From Candidatus Woesearchaeota archaeon (lineage in GTDB: Archaea > Nanobdellota > Nanobdellia > Woesearchaeales > GW2011-AR4), in contig JAGVXR010000003.1 of NCBI GenBank assembly GCA_018303645.1, positions 1-17,748 of the forward strand: 17,748 nt of DNA. Direction: 5' to 3'. The notes under the pieces are model-generated. The model did not search any database and was not told the DNA's origin. It saw nothing but the letters and a program-made list of their open reading frames with translations. Both the position numbers and the translations under genes were made by a program. How positions within the stretch are numbered: the stretch's first letter is position 1; the number at the start of each line of letters is the position of its first letter. Positions 1-6,080 of the stretch are shown piece by piece.

Positions 1-33
1 CAGTCTAGATTAAGCAATTTTGTTTGATGCGCT

Positions 34-1029
34 TTGCGCGCATGGTGGGCATACATCTACCCCACTATCGTGGGAAGGTTTAAGCCCACAGCTTCTAAAG
101 AGCTGGTTAAAGCTAGGCTGGTTAAAGGCGCGGATAAGTCTATTGCCGACAGCTTAAAAAAAGAAATAAAGCTGATGATGAGCCAGTATTATACACTTGC
201 CAAGCTTAGCAATCAATTAAGTGTGACCTTTGAAATGATAAAGAGGGAGATTAAGGAGGCGAGAGGGATTATCAAAAAGCTTTTGCAGTTCGATATTGGA
301 TTGATGCGTTTGGAAGTGATGTTAATTGACATTGAATCGCAAATCAAACGCAAAGTTAGGCGTATGAAGCAATCTGTAGGAAAAATAAGGGATTTTGAAA
401 AACATGCATCAAAAAACATATATGCAGTTGCCTTAGGCATTGCAAGTGATTTAAACTATTTCGCCCAAGAGAACGCCGATGCAGGCATAGCCATGTCAAA
501 CTTTAATGCAGGAGTGCGCAGAATAGTGGCAGTAGGTTTTAAGATGGCTTCCTTGACAGAAGCTTACGAGAGAATTGTAAAAGGGCTTGCGGATGCCAAT
601 CAGGCAGTCGATGATTGCGTAGACATTTTAATTAAGGTTGTGCAGGCTATATTGACTGACCCTCAAATGAAAATAGACGAGGAAGAGGCATCTAAAATCT
701 TGGAGCAGTTAAGGAAGCAGCTTGACTACGAAGGCACAATAGACAGGTACCTTTCAAATGTAGAAAGGGCAGTAAAATACAGGTTGCGCTATGTTTACTC
801 GCTGATAGATAATCTCGTAGCGGAAGATGCAAGAGTTGTTCAATCAATAAAGGCATCGTCGGCAAAGCTTGGGCAGATGATTGCATTGCAGGTAAACAAA
901 AAAATTAATATTGACACAACTCATGTGGGGCAATTGAGGCAATTCGAAAAGGATTTGGAGAAGATAAATGCCAATGCTTACACCGGGTATGTGCAAGCAA
1001 GAAGAGCACAGGCTTTTGCTGTTGCTTAG
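34..1029 (+). CDS. Helical coiled-coil-like protein of unknown function
   Basis: I do not recognise this 331-aa protein. It is almost entirely predicted helix, with alternating charged and hydrophobic residues, many Lys/Arg/Glu, and no signal peptide or membrane segment. Stretches such as residues 45-115 and 220-300 look able to form coiled coils or helical hairpins. The start is uncertain. The only start codon between the in-frame stop at 25-27 and the first Met (codons 48-49, near 175-178) is TTG at 34. Codon use already looks coding from about 60, so the N-terminus may really begin at the TTG or may be frameshifted from a start just upstream; the ATG at 27 lies in another frame and stops after 18 codons. 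It converges on the PIN-domain gene with a 23-bp gap. A structural or ESCRT-III-like scaffold role is possible on general shape only; no diagnostic motif was seen. Confidence 0.7.
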   Translation: MRAWWAYIYPTIVGRFKPTASKELVKARLVKGADKSIADSLKKEIKLMMSQYYTLAKLSNQLSVTFEMIKREIKEARGIIKKLLQFDIGLMRLEVMLIDIESQIKRKVRRMKQSVGKIRDFEKHASKNIYAVALGIASDLNYFAQENADAGIAMSNFNAGVRRIVAVGFKMASLTEAYERIVKGLADANQAVDDCVDILIKVVQAILTDPQMKIDEEEASKILEQLRKQLDYEGTIDRYLSNVERAVKYRLRYVYSLIDNLVAEDARVVQSIKASSAKLGQMIALQVNKKINIDTTHVGQLRQFEKDLEKINANAYTGYVQARRAQAFAVA

Positions 1030-1048
1030 TTTTTCAAAATCTGCTCTG

Positions 1049-1054
1049 TTTTTT
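1049..1054 (+). terminator. Short T-tract after the first gene
   Basis: Six consecutive T on the + strand lie about 20 bp after the stop of the first gene. Archaeal transcription often ends at such tracts. It overlaps the stop codon of the convergent gene. The evidence is weak because the tract is short and the region is AT-rich. Confidence 0.25.
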
Positions 1055-1448
1055 ACTTCAATTTACCCAAAAACTCCTTTAAGCTCAAAACCTTAAATTT
1101 GTCAAACTTTTTTGACTTTAAAAAATGCCTATTTTCTGTTATTAAATAATCAGCATTTATATTTTCGCAAAAAGCCGCAATTGCTATATCTCCTTTCTTC
1201 AATCCAAGCTTTTTGTATTTCTGCAATAAGTGGAATGGTATTTTCTCATAATAAACGCTTATGTTGTTTCTAAGCAAGAAATCATAAAAATCCTTAATGA
1301 GAGATTGGCTTAAATTATTAATTACTTCTTTTGTTATTGTCTCATTTATATATATCAAGATTTTATCATCGGAGAGTATCCTATCCAACAGTAAGATTTT
1401 ATTGCTTATGTAGTTAATGTATTCATTAGCATCAAGAATTACTATCAA
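1053..1448 (-). CDS. PIN-domain ribonuclease toxin, VapC-like
   Basis: A 131-aa PIN-domain protein, the usual VapC length. The acidic active-site pattern is visible: D6 in LDANEY, E41 in TKEV, D87 in KKGDIAIAA, and the late TENRHF motif with N106 where many PIN proteins have Asp. VapC toxins are Mg2+-dependent RNases that cut tRNA or rRNA and are neutralised by the partner antitoxin. The start is TTG at 1448, chosen because the first beta strand carrying D6 needs it. It overlaps the antitoxin stop as TTGA, and a strong Shine-Dalgarno GAGGGG sits 5 nt upstream (1454-1459), indicating translational coupling. The family is clear; the RNA target cannot be told. Asn at the fourth acidic position is common in some PIN subfamilies, so activity is likely but not certain. 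Confidence 0.87.
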   Translation of the reverse strand: MIVILDANEYINYISNKILLLDRILSDDKILIYINETITKEVINNLSQSLIKDFYDFLLRNNISVYYEKIPFHLLQKYKKLGLKKGDIAIAAFCENINADYLITENRHFLKSKKFDKFKVLSLKEFLGKLK

Positions 1449-1753
1449 CTTATCCCCTCAAACCATTCTTTATACTTTTTATCCCACAATTGGTTTCTTG
1501 TTTTACGAATTCGCCTAATAATCTCCTCTTGGGTTAAATTTGATGTATCAAACCAATTCCCTCCCTCCTCTTTGAACCATTTATCAAGAATTCTTTTCTT
1601 CTCAATCAGGCTTTGGTCAAGCAAAATCTCATTCTTTATGCTTTCCCTAACGAGCTCAGAAAAATTGGAGTATATGCCCTCCTCTATCAAAACCTTGGAC
1701 TTCTGCAATAATTTCTTCGGCAATGTTATGTTTACCCTTTGTATTTCAGTCAT
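1445..1753 (-). CDS. Ribbon-helix-helix antitoxin / autorepressor
   Basis: A 102-aa protein with an N-terminal ribbon-helix-helix DNA-binding domain. The strand QRVNITLP (residues 5-12) is followed by two helices covering about 13-42, including YSNFSELVRESI. The C-terminal part (about 45-102) is helical and charged (LDKWFKEEG, IRRIRKTRNQLW) and probably wraps the PIN toxin. The start is set at ATG 1753; a GTG nine bases upstream (1762) is in frame but lies inside the repeat operator. The promoter TATA (about 1775-1785) overlaps the end of dtdA. Antitoxin first, toxin second and overlapping genes is the standard order for type II modules. RHH antitoxins usually repress their own operon, and a tandem 10-bp repeat sits at the right place for that. 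Confidence 0.87.
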   Translation of the reverse strand: MTEIQRVNITLPKKLLQKSKVLIEEGIYSNFSELVRESIKNEILLDQSLIEKKRILDKWFKEEGGNWFDTSNLTQEEIIRRIRKTRNQLWDKKYKEWFEGIS

Positions 1754-1774
1754 AATACACACTCAATACACACT
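1754..1774 (-). promoter_or_regulatory. Tandem 11-bp-period repeat, probable antitoxin operator
   Basis: The 10-mer AATACACACT (+ strand) occurs twice, at 1754-1763 and 1765-1774, exactly 11 bp apart, between the TATA element and the antitoxin ATG. One helical turn between identical half-sites is a typical spacing for cooperative RHH dimers. That the antitoxin binds here is inferred. Confidence 0.6.
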
Positions 1775-1785
1775 AATATTTAAAC
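1775..1785 (-). promoter_or_regulatory. TATA box for the toxin-antitoxin operon
   Basis: Minus-strand GTTTAAATATT is centred about 27 bp before the antitoxin ATG, as expected for a nearly leaderless archaeal transcript. It overlaps the stop codon of dtdA (1780-1782). Confidence 0.6.
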
Positions 1786-2625
1786 TTTTCTATCCAAAAT
1801 CTGCTCAATCCTTTTCACTTCAATATCAAAATTTTTCAACAAATCAACAATCCTCTGCTTTTCTTTGCCCAACCCCTTCCAGTCCAATAGTATAAAATCA
1901 ACTTTTTCAATTGTTTTTTCTATTGATTGTTTTACAAGATTTTCATTCAAATCCTGCAGATGATATTTAGGGCAGATATGTGAAACTGCCGTGTCTGTTC
2001 TTAGCATGATTTTGTTGAAATTGCTGCAGTAATGGGGGCCGCCAATGCCGACTGCAGTTTTATAATTGGCAATTTCATTTTTCAACGCATTCATTATTGT
2101 TTCTGCAATTATTTTTCCATTTTCCATATCATTCCATTCCTTTTCCGTGCTTCCAATCTCTACAAAAACAGCAGGCTTTTCAACAAAAGGCCCGTGATGC
2201 GTAGCTTCCATTGTAATTTCATAGCCTGTTTTTTCTTTTCCTGCATTGTTTAGTTCTATAAACATATTTTTCAACAAAACCGCCGAAGAAAAGCATAGTT
2301 TCTTTTCTCTTCCGCCAAAATCTGCTGTGCCAAAATTTCCGATTGGGTGCACAGTAAAAGAAGGAGTATTCTCCTTTGAGCGGTGCTTTGAGGCAAAGAT
2401 AAAAAAATCTGCATTGATTTTTTTGTCAATGTTTTCTGCAAAGATTAGGTCTTCATTGGTTAAGTATAATTTTATTGTTTTGTCTTTTATACCTTTAAAC
2501 TCAAAAACAGCGTTCCCGTCAAAATTTTCATTTATTTTTTTAAAATCAGACAATTCAATCAGATTGCTTCTGATGCTGATTCCTGCCGGGTCTTTGGAAG
2601 AGGCTATTATTGCTATTTTCTCCAT
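1780..2625 (-). CDS. dtdA: D-aminoacyl-tRNA deacylase, archaeal DtdA/GEK1 type
   Basis: A 281-aa zinc-dependent hydrolase that removes D-amino acids mischarged on tRNA (for example D-Tyr-tRNA), a cytoplasmic quality-control step. Family signatures are plain: ASKHRS at 78-83, TVHPIGNFGTADFGG at 91-105, EATHHGP at 140-146, FVEIGSTEKEW at 154-164, GIGGPHY at 193-199 and HICPKYH at 216-222. The histidines in HHGP, GPHY and HICPKYH are the likely metal or catalytic residues. The length is normal for archaeal DtdA, which runs about 250-290 aa. The gene starts at ATG 2625 behind a TATA box centred about 26 bp upstream, so the transcript is probably leaderless. It is divergent from the AbrB-like gene. 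Its 3' end carries the promoter of the toxin-antitoxin pair. Confidence 0.95.
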   Translation of the reverse strand: MEKIAIIASSKDPAGISIRSNLIELSDFKKINENFDGNAVFEFKGIKDKTIKLYLTNEDLIFAENIDKKINADFFIFASKHRSKENTPSFTVHPIGNFGTADFGGREKKLCFSSAVLLKNMFIELNNAGKEKTGYEITMEATHHGPFVEKPAVFVEIGSTEKEWNDMENGKIIAETIMNALKNEIANYKTAVGIGGPHYCSNFNKIMLRTDTAVSHICPKYHLQDLNENLVKQSIEKTIEKVDFILLDWKGLGKEKQRIVDLLKNFDIEVKRIEQILDRKV

Positions 2626-2645
2626 AAAACTGGTAAAACAGAAAG

Positions 2646-2657
2646 TTATATAAATAT
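2646..2657 (-). promoter_or_regulatory. TATA box for dtdA
   Basis: Minus-strand ATATTTATATAA is centred about 26 bp upstream of the dtdA ATG at 2625. This is the typical spacing for a leaderless archaeal mRNA. Confidence 0.6.
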
Positions 2658-2668
2658 GGCTCTGTTAG

Positions 2669-2755
2669 AAATAAGTATTTAAATAAGTATATATTTATTT
2701 TCAAAATAAGAATCTTTAAATATAAGTAGATTAGTATAAAAAAAAATAAGTATTT
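2669..2755 (+). repeat. Reiterated AAATAAGTAT motif in a divergent promoter
   Basis: The 10-mer AAATAAGTAT occurs exactly at 2669-2678, 2681-2690 and 2744-2753. The first two are a near-perfect 12-bp tandem. A one-mismatch copy (AAATAAGAAT) lies at 2704-2713 and a looser one near 2718-2729. TATA-like elements for the rightward gene lie at 2715-2724 and 2733-2741. The array fills the region between dtdA and the AbrB-like gene, so it could be an operator for the AbrB-like protein. The region is very AT-rich, which raises the chance of coincidence. Confidence 0.45.
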
Positions 2756-2759
2756 TAAA

Positions 2760-2939
2760 ATGGCTGAATTCAGGAGAAAACTCTACAGGCGCGGCTCAAG
2801 CTTTGAAACCACTATTCCAATGCCTCTTCTATTCGCGCTTGACAAGTCAAAGAAGTACAATATTGTCTTTGCTTATGACGAGGAAGCAAACAGATGGTAC
2901 ATCAAGTTTGAAGGGCAGGAAGGCGAGAAAAAAGATTGA
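2760..2939 (+). CDS. Small AbrB/SpoVT-like protein
   Basis: A 59-aa reading frame from ATG 2760 to TGA 2937-2939. The protein runs from a basic N-terminus (FRRKLYRRGSSFE) into TTIPMPLLFALD, then KKYNIVFAYDE and a final RWYIKFE strand. That pattern of a basic strand, a TIP turn, a short helix and paired strands resembles the swapped-hairpin AbrB/MazE fold used by small archaeal DNA-binding regulators. Coding is supported by balanced codon use, a clean ATG and a TATA element centred about 23 bp upstream. It is divergent from dtdA, with repeated AAATAAGTAT motifs between them, so autoregulation is plausible. It could alternatively be the antitoxin half of a pair, but no toxin partner lies beside it. 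The fold assignment is by eye. Confidence 0.75.
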   Translation: MAEFRRKLYRRGSSFETTIPMPLLFALDKSKKYNIVFAYDEEANRWYIKFEGQEGEKKD

Positions 2940-2969
2940 TTAATGTTAAATAATAAAGTCAATGTATTT

Positions 2970-3035
2970 AATAGGCGAGGCGTTGCGTGTGTGCCAACAG
3001 CAACGCCGAGCACAAGATTATGCCGAAGGCGGATT
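2970..3035. other. GC-richer hairpin element, possible small RNA or dispersed repeat
   Basis: A short island of about 56% G+C (39 of 70 bases over 2971-3040) lies in an otherwise AT-rich gap. It contains a perfect 8-bp stem, GGCGTTGC (2979-2986) with GCAACGCC (3000-3007), enclosing a 13-nt loop. A small GCC-GAA-GGC hairpin lies at 3022-3030, and the pentamer AGGCG occurs three times. No credible reading frame covers it on either strand. It could be a structured small RNA, a leader of the downstream gene or a dispersed repeat. Confidence 0.4.
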
Positions 3036-3085
3036 GAAAGTTTATAATAAAAATGCAATAAAATATTTTAAATGAGGTGAGCTCA

Positions 3086-3421
3086 ATGGGCAGAAGGTTT
3101 GAGGACATGTTTGACATACTGGACTATAATGAGCTGATGCGGCTTAAAAATGATTTTGACAGCGGGGCAGTCGCATTGAAAAGGCTTCTTGAGGAGAATA
3201 TGAAAAAGAAGCTCAAGGAGCATGAAAAGGCCTGCGCAACATGCTCAAGCCAATTGAATTTTTACAAGACAAATAATTATACTTTGGTATTCGGGCCTGA
3301 TGATTTTAAGAAGAAAGCAAGCTTCTGCGGCTTGGACTGCCTAGAATATTTTATAATAAAATTAAAGGATATGAAAACAAAGCCGAAAGAGGACAATGTG
3401 AGCAATACAGATTATTTCTAA
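3086..3421 (+). CDS. Small Cys-pair (zinc-finger-like) protein
   Basis: A 111-aa cytoplasmic protein that I do not recognise by name. The N-terminal half is helical (residues about 5-48). It is followed by a CATC pair (C50 and C53) and, after a strand-like NYTLVFGPDDF segment, a second pair C81/C85 in FCGLDC. Together they could form a single zinc site of treble-clef type. The C-terminal tail is charged. The ATG at 3086 is preferred over the in-frame GTG at 3077 because a good Shine-Dalgarno GAGGTGA (3075-3081) ends 4 nt before it. A TATA-like TTTATAATAAAAA at about 3041-3053 fits a short leader. It ends 3 bp before the P-type ATPase, so the two are almost certainly cotranscribed and this protein may serve the transporter. 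That link is inferred from position only. Confidence 0.8.
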   Translation: MGRRFEDMFDILDYNELMRLKNDFDSGAVALKRLLEENMKKKLKEHEKACATCSSQLNFYKTNNYTLVFGPDDFKKKASFCGLDCLEYFIIKLKDMKTKPKEDNVSNTDYF

Positions 3422-3424
3422 AAT

Positions 3425-6055
3425 ATGCACAATAAAACAATAGAGCAAGCTTTAAGGGAACTAAATACATCAGCCAAAGGGCTTTCCCAGGCAGAAGCAG
3501 AGCAAAGGCTGAAGCAGTACGGCCTGAATGAAATCAGGGAAGGGAAAAAAGTCTCGCCCTGGGAGATTTTCCTGAACCAGTTCAGGAGCGCTGTGCTTTG
3601 GATTTTGATTATTGCAACTTTCATTTCAGCATTCCTCAAGGAGTATATCGATACAATCGTTATTTTGGTAATTATAGTGCTGATTGCAGTTTTGGGGTTT
3701 ATACTCGAGTACAGGGCTGAAAAGGCAATTGAAGCGCTCAAGAAACTTGCATCATTGAAAGCTACTGTAGTCAGGGACGGGCAAAAAAAGGAGATTGATG
3801 CCAAGCAGCTTGTGCCGGGCGACATCATAGTGCTGGAGACAGGCGACAAAGTCCCTGCTGATGCCCGCTTATTGGAGATTTTCAACCTGCAAACGCAGGA
3901 AGCGGCATTAACAGGGGAATCAAGGCCTGTAAGCAAGGATGCAAAAGACCTGCCTGAAAAGATCCCTGTAGCAGACATGAAGAACATGGCTTTTTCCAGC
4001 ACCATTGTTGTGAGCGGCAGGGCAAAGGCAATTGTGGCTGCAACAGGCATGCGCACAGAAATCGGGAAGATAGCCAAGATGATGGAGGATGTGAAGCCCG
4101 AGCCGACCCCCCTGCAAAAAAAGATGGACTACCTTGGGAAATGGATTGCAAAAATAGTGATTGCTGTTGCAGCAGTCATTTTTATCGTGTTAGCCATCTT
4201 CCAGGAAAAATCCCTGATTGAAAACCTCATAGTGGCTGTTGCTGTCGCGGTTGCAGCCATTCCCGAGGCATTGCTTGCCATTGTCACAATGGCGCTTGCA
4301 ATAGGCACCCAAAGAATGCTCAAAAGGAATGCATTGGTAAGGAGGCTGCCGAGCGTTGAAACATTAGGAAGCACTACAGTTATATGCAGCGACAAAACAG
4401 GCACATTAACTGCAAATGAGATGACTGTCAGGAAATTGTTCGCCAATGGCAGGGTGATTGACGTCACAGGCGTTGGCTACGAGTCAAAAGGGCAGTTCCT
4501 GTTCAGGGGAAAAAACGCAGGCATAGATGAAATAGAGTTTCTACTTAAGATAGGGGCTTTAAACAACAACGCCGAGCTGAAAGGCGGCAATTTGTTTGGC
4601 GACCCGACTGAAGGCGCTTTGATTGCCAGCGCGGCAAAGGCAGGCCTGATAAAGGAGGAGCTTGAAATAGAGTACCCAAGAATTGACGAGATAGAATTCA
4701 CAAGCGAGCGCAAGATGATGACAACCCTGCACAAGCGCCAGGGCGAAAAGCTTGCCTATGTGAAAGGGGCCCCTGAAGTCGTGCTTGATCGCTGCAGCTA
4801 CATGTGGCTGAACGGAAAGGCAAAAAAACTGACAGGGGAAATGAAAAGGGAGATTCTTGAAGCAAACAAGGAATTTGCAGACGATGCCTTGAGGGTTCTT
4901 GGCTTTGCGTACAAAACAATTGTTACCGGCAAAGAGCCCGAAAAGAGCCTGACTTTTGTCGGCCTGCAGGGCATGATTGACCCGGCAAGGGAAGAAGTCA
5001 AGGTTGCAATTCAAAAATGCAAAAAAGCAGGCATAAAGGTTGTCATGATCACAGGGGACCACGAAATAACCGCAAAGGCTGTCGCAAAAGAAATTGGATT
5101 AGCCGGAAGGGCAATAACCGGCAAACAGCTTGACGAAATCAGGAATCTTGATGAGATAGTTGAAGATGTCGCGATATTTGCAAGAGTCAACCCTGAGCAC
5201 AAAATAAGAATTGTTGATGCCCTGAAGAAGAAAGGGCACATTGTTGCCATGACAGGCGACGGAGTTAACGACGCGCCTGCGCTGAAAAAAGCCGACATAG
5301 GGATTGCAATGGGCATCACGGGAACTGATGTCAGCAAGGAGGCATCTTCAATGATTTTGACTGATGACAATTTCGCATCAATAGTCAATGCTGTCGAGGA
5401 AGGAAGGGGAGTGTATGACAACATAAGGAAGTACATAGGGTTTCTTTTGTCCGGGAACATAAGCGAGGTCCTTATAATATTCCTGGGCATAGTATTTGGG
5501 TTGCCTTTGCCGCTTACAGCAACGCAGATTTTGCTGATTAACCTTGTGACAGACGGCTTGCCTGCGCTTGCATTAAGCGCAGATCCTTATGAACCGAATG
5601 CAATGTCAAGAAAGCCAAGAAGGCAGGACGAGCCGATATACAAAGGCCTGAACCCCTTCCTTGTTTATTATCCGATTGCCATGACAATTACTGCTTTGCT
5701 TGTGTTCAGCTGGTTTTATTTCAGCAAAGGAAGCCTTGTCCAGGCACAGACAGCAACATTCCTCACAATAGGCATGTTCGAGCTTTACCAATCCATTGCG
5801 TCAAGGTCCACCATCTACCCTGCCTGGAAAGTCGGCCCTTTTAAGAACAAGTTTCTGATTCTGGCGTTTATCAGCTCTTTTGCTGTGATGGCTGTCTCAA
5901 TTTTTGTTCCGAATGTAGGGCGGTTTTTGGACATGGTTCCATTAACTATATGGCAGTTTTTATTCATAGTTGCAGTTTCAAGCATCGGCGCAATAATAAT
6001 TGAGCTGTGCAAGCACTACAACACAAGGAATGAAGTCATTGAGATGAACATTTAA
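3425..6055 (+). CDS. Cation-transporting P-type ATPase, P-IIA (Ca2+) type
   Basis: An 876-aa membrane pump that couples ATP hydrolysis to divalent cation export, probably Ca2+ (possibly Mn2+). All core motifs are present: actuator loop TGES at 163-166, M4 motif PEALL at 280-284, phosphorylation site DKTGTLT with D323, KGAPE at 447-451 in the nucleotide domain, TGD at 543-545, and GDGVNDAPALKKADIGIAMG at 611-630. Hydrophobic helices lie at about 55-92, 241-292, 671-712, 744-765, 808-827 and 840-860, the usual ten-helix plan. Residues matching the Ca2+ ligands of SERCA are visible: E281 in M4, N678 and E681 in M5, N706 and D710 in M6 (NLVTDGLPALAL). One difference from the usual PEGLPAVVT is PEALLAIVT in M4. 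The length is normal. It follows the Cys-pair gene by 3 bp, and its stop codon overlaps the TATA box of elp3. Confidence 0.95.
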   Translation: MHNKTIEQALRELNTSAKGLSQAEAEQRLKQYGLNEIREGKKVSPWEIFLNQFRSAVLWILIIATFISAFLKEYIDTIVILVIIVLIAVLGFILEYRAEKAIEALKKLASLKATVVRDGQKKEIDAKQLVPGDIIVLETGDKVPADARLLEIFNLQTQEAALTGESRPVSKDAKDLPEKIPVADMKNMAFSSTIVVSGRAKAIVAATGMRTEIGKIAKMMEDVKPEPTPLQKKMDYLGKWIAKIVIAVAAVIFIVLAIFQEKSLIENLIVAVAVAVAAIPEALLAIVTMALAIGTQRMLKRNALVRRLPSVETLGSTTVICSDKTGTLTANEMTVRKLFANGRVIDVTGVGYESKGQFLFRGKNAGIDEIEFLLKIGALNNNAELKGGNLFGDPTEGALIASAAKAGLIKEELEIEYPRIDEIEFTSERKMMTTLHKRQGEKLAYVKGAPEVVLDRCSYMWLNGKAKKLTGEMKREILEANKEFADDALRVLGFAYKTIVTGKEPEKSLTFVGLQGMIDPAREEVKVAIQKCKKAGIKVVMITGDHEITAKAVAKEIGLAGRAITGKQLDEIRNLDEIVEDVAIFARVNPEHKIRIVDALKKKGHIVAMTGDGVNDAPALKKADIGIAMGITGTDVSKEASSMILTDDNFASIVNAVEEGRGVYDNIRKYIGFLLSGNISEVLIIFLGIVFGLPLPLTATQILLINLVTDGLPALALSADPYEPNAMSRKPRRQDEPIYKGLNPFLVYYPIAMTITALLVFSWFYFSKGSLVQAQTATFLTIGMFELYQSIASRSTIYPAWKVGPFKNKFLILAFISSFAVMAVSIFVPNVGRFLDMVPLTIWQFLFIVAVSSIGAIIIELCKHYNTRNEVIEMNI

Positions 6056-6061
6056 ATACAT
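6050..6061 (+). promoter_or_regulatory. TATA box for elp3
   Basis: ATTTAAATACAT is centred about 26 bp before the elp3 ATG and includes the stop codon of the ATPase gene (6053-6055). It suggests elp3 and the methyltransferase are transcribed from their own leaderless promoter. Confidence 0.6.
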
Positions 6062-6080
6062 TAAACTGTTTCTAAAGCCA

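Noticed and set aside
1572..1895. 107-aa plus-strand frame across the antitoxin gene
   Set aside because: It is a shadow of the RHH gene and the end of dtdA, both of which have clear family signatures.
2873..3058. 61-aa minus-strand frame covering the GC-rich hairpin
   Set aside because: It overlaps the end of the AbrB-like gene, has no promoter or ribosome binding site, and its content follows from the inverted repeat.
3077..3085. GTG start for the Cys-pair gene
   Set aside because: It lies within the Shine-Dalgarno sequence that serves ATG 3086.
3418..5490. Long minus-strand open frames opposite the P-type ATPase (for example 3418-4077, 4559-5062, 5011-5490)
   Set aside because: They lie opposite a gene with all family motifs, and their translations are Ser/Phe/Ile-rich shadow-like sequence with no domain or ribosome binding site.
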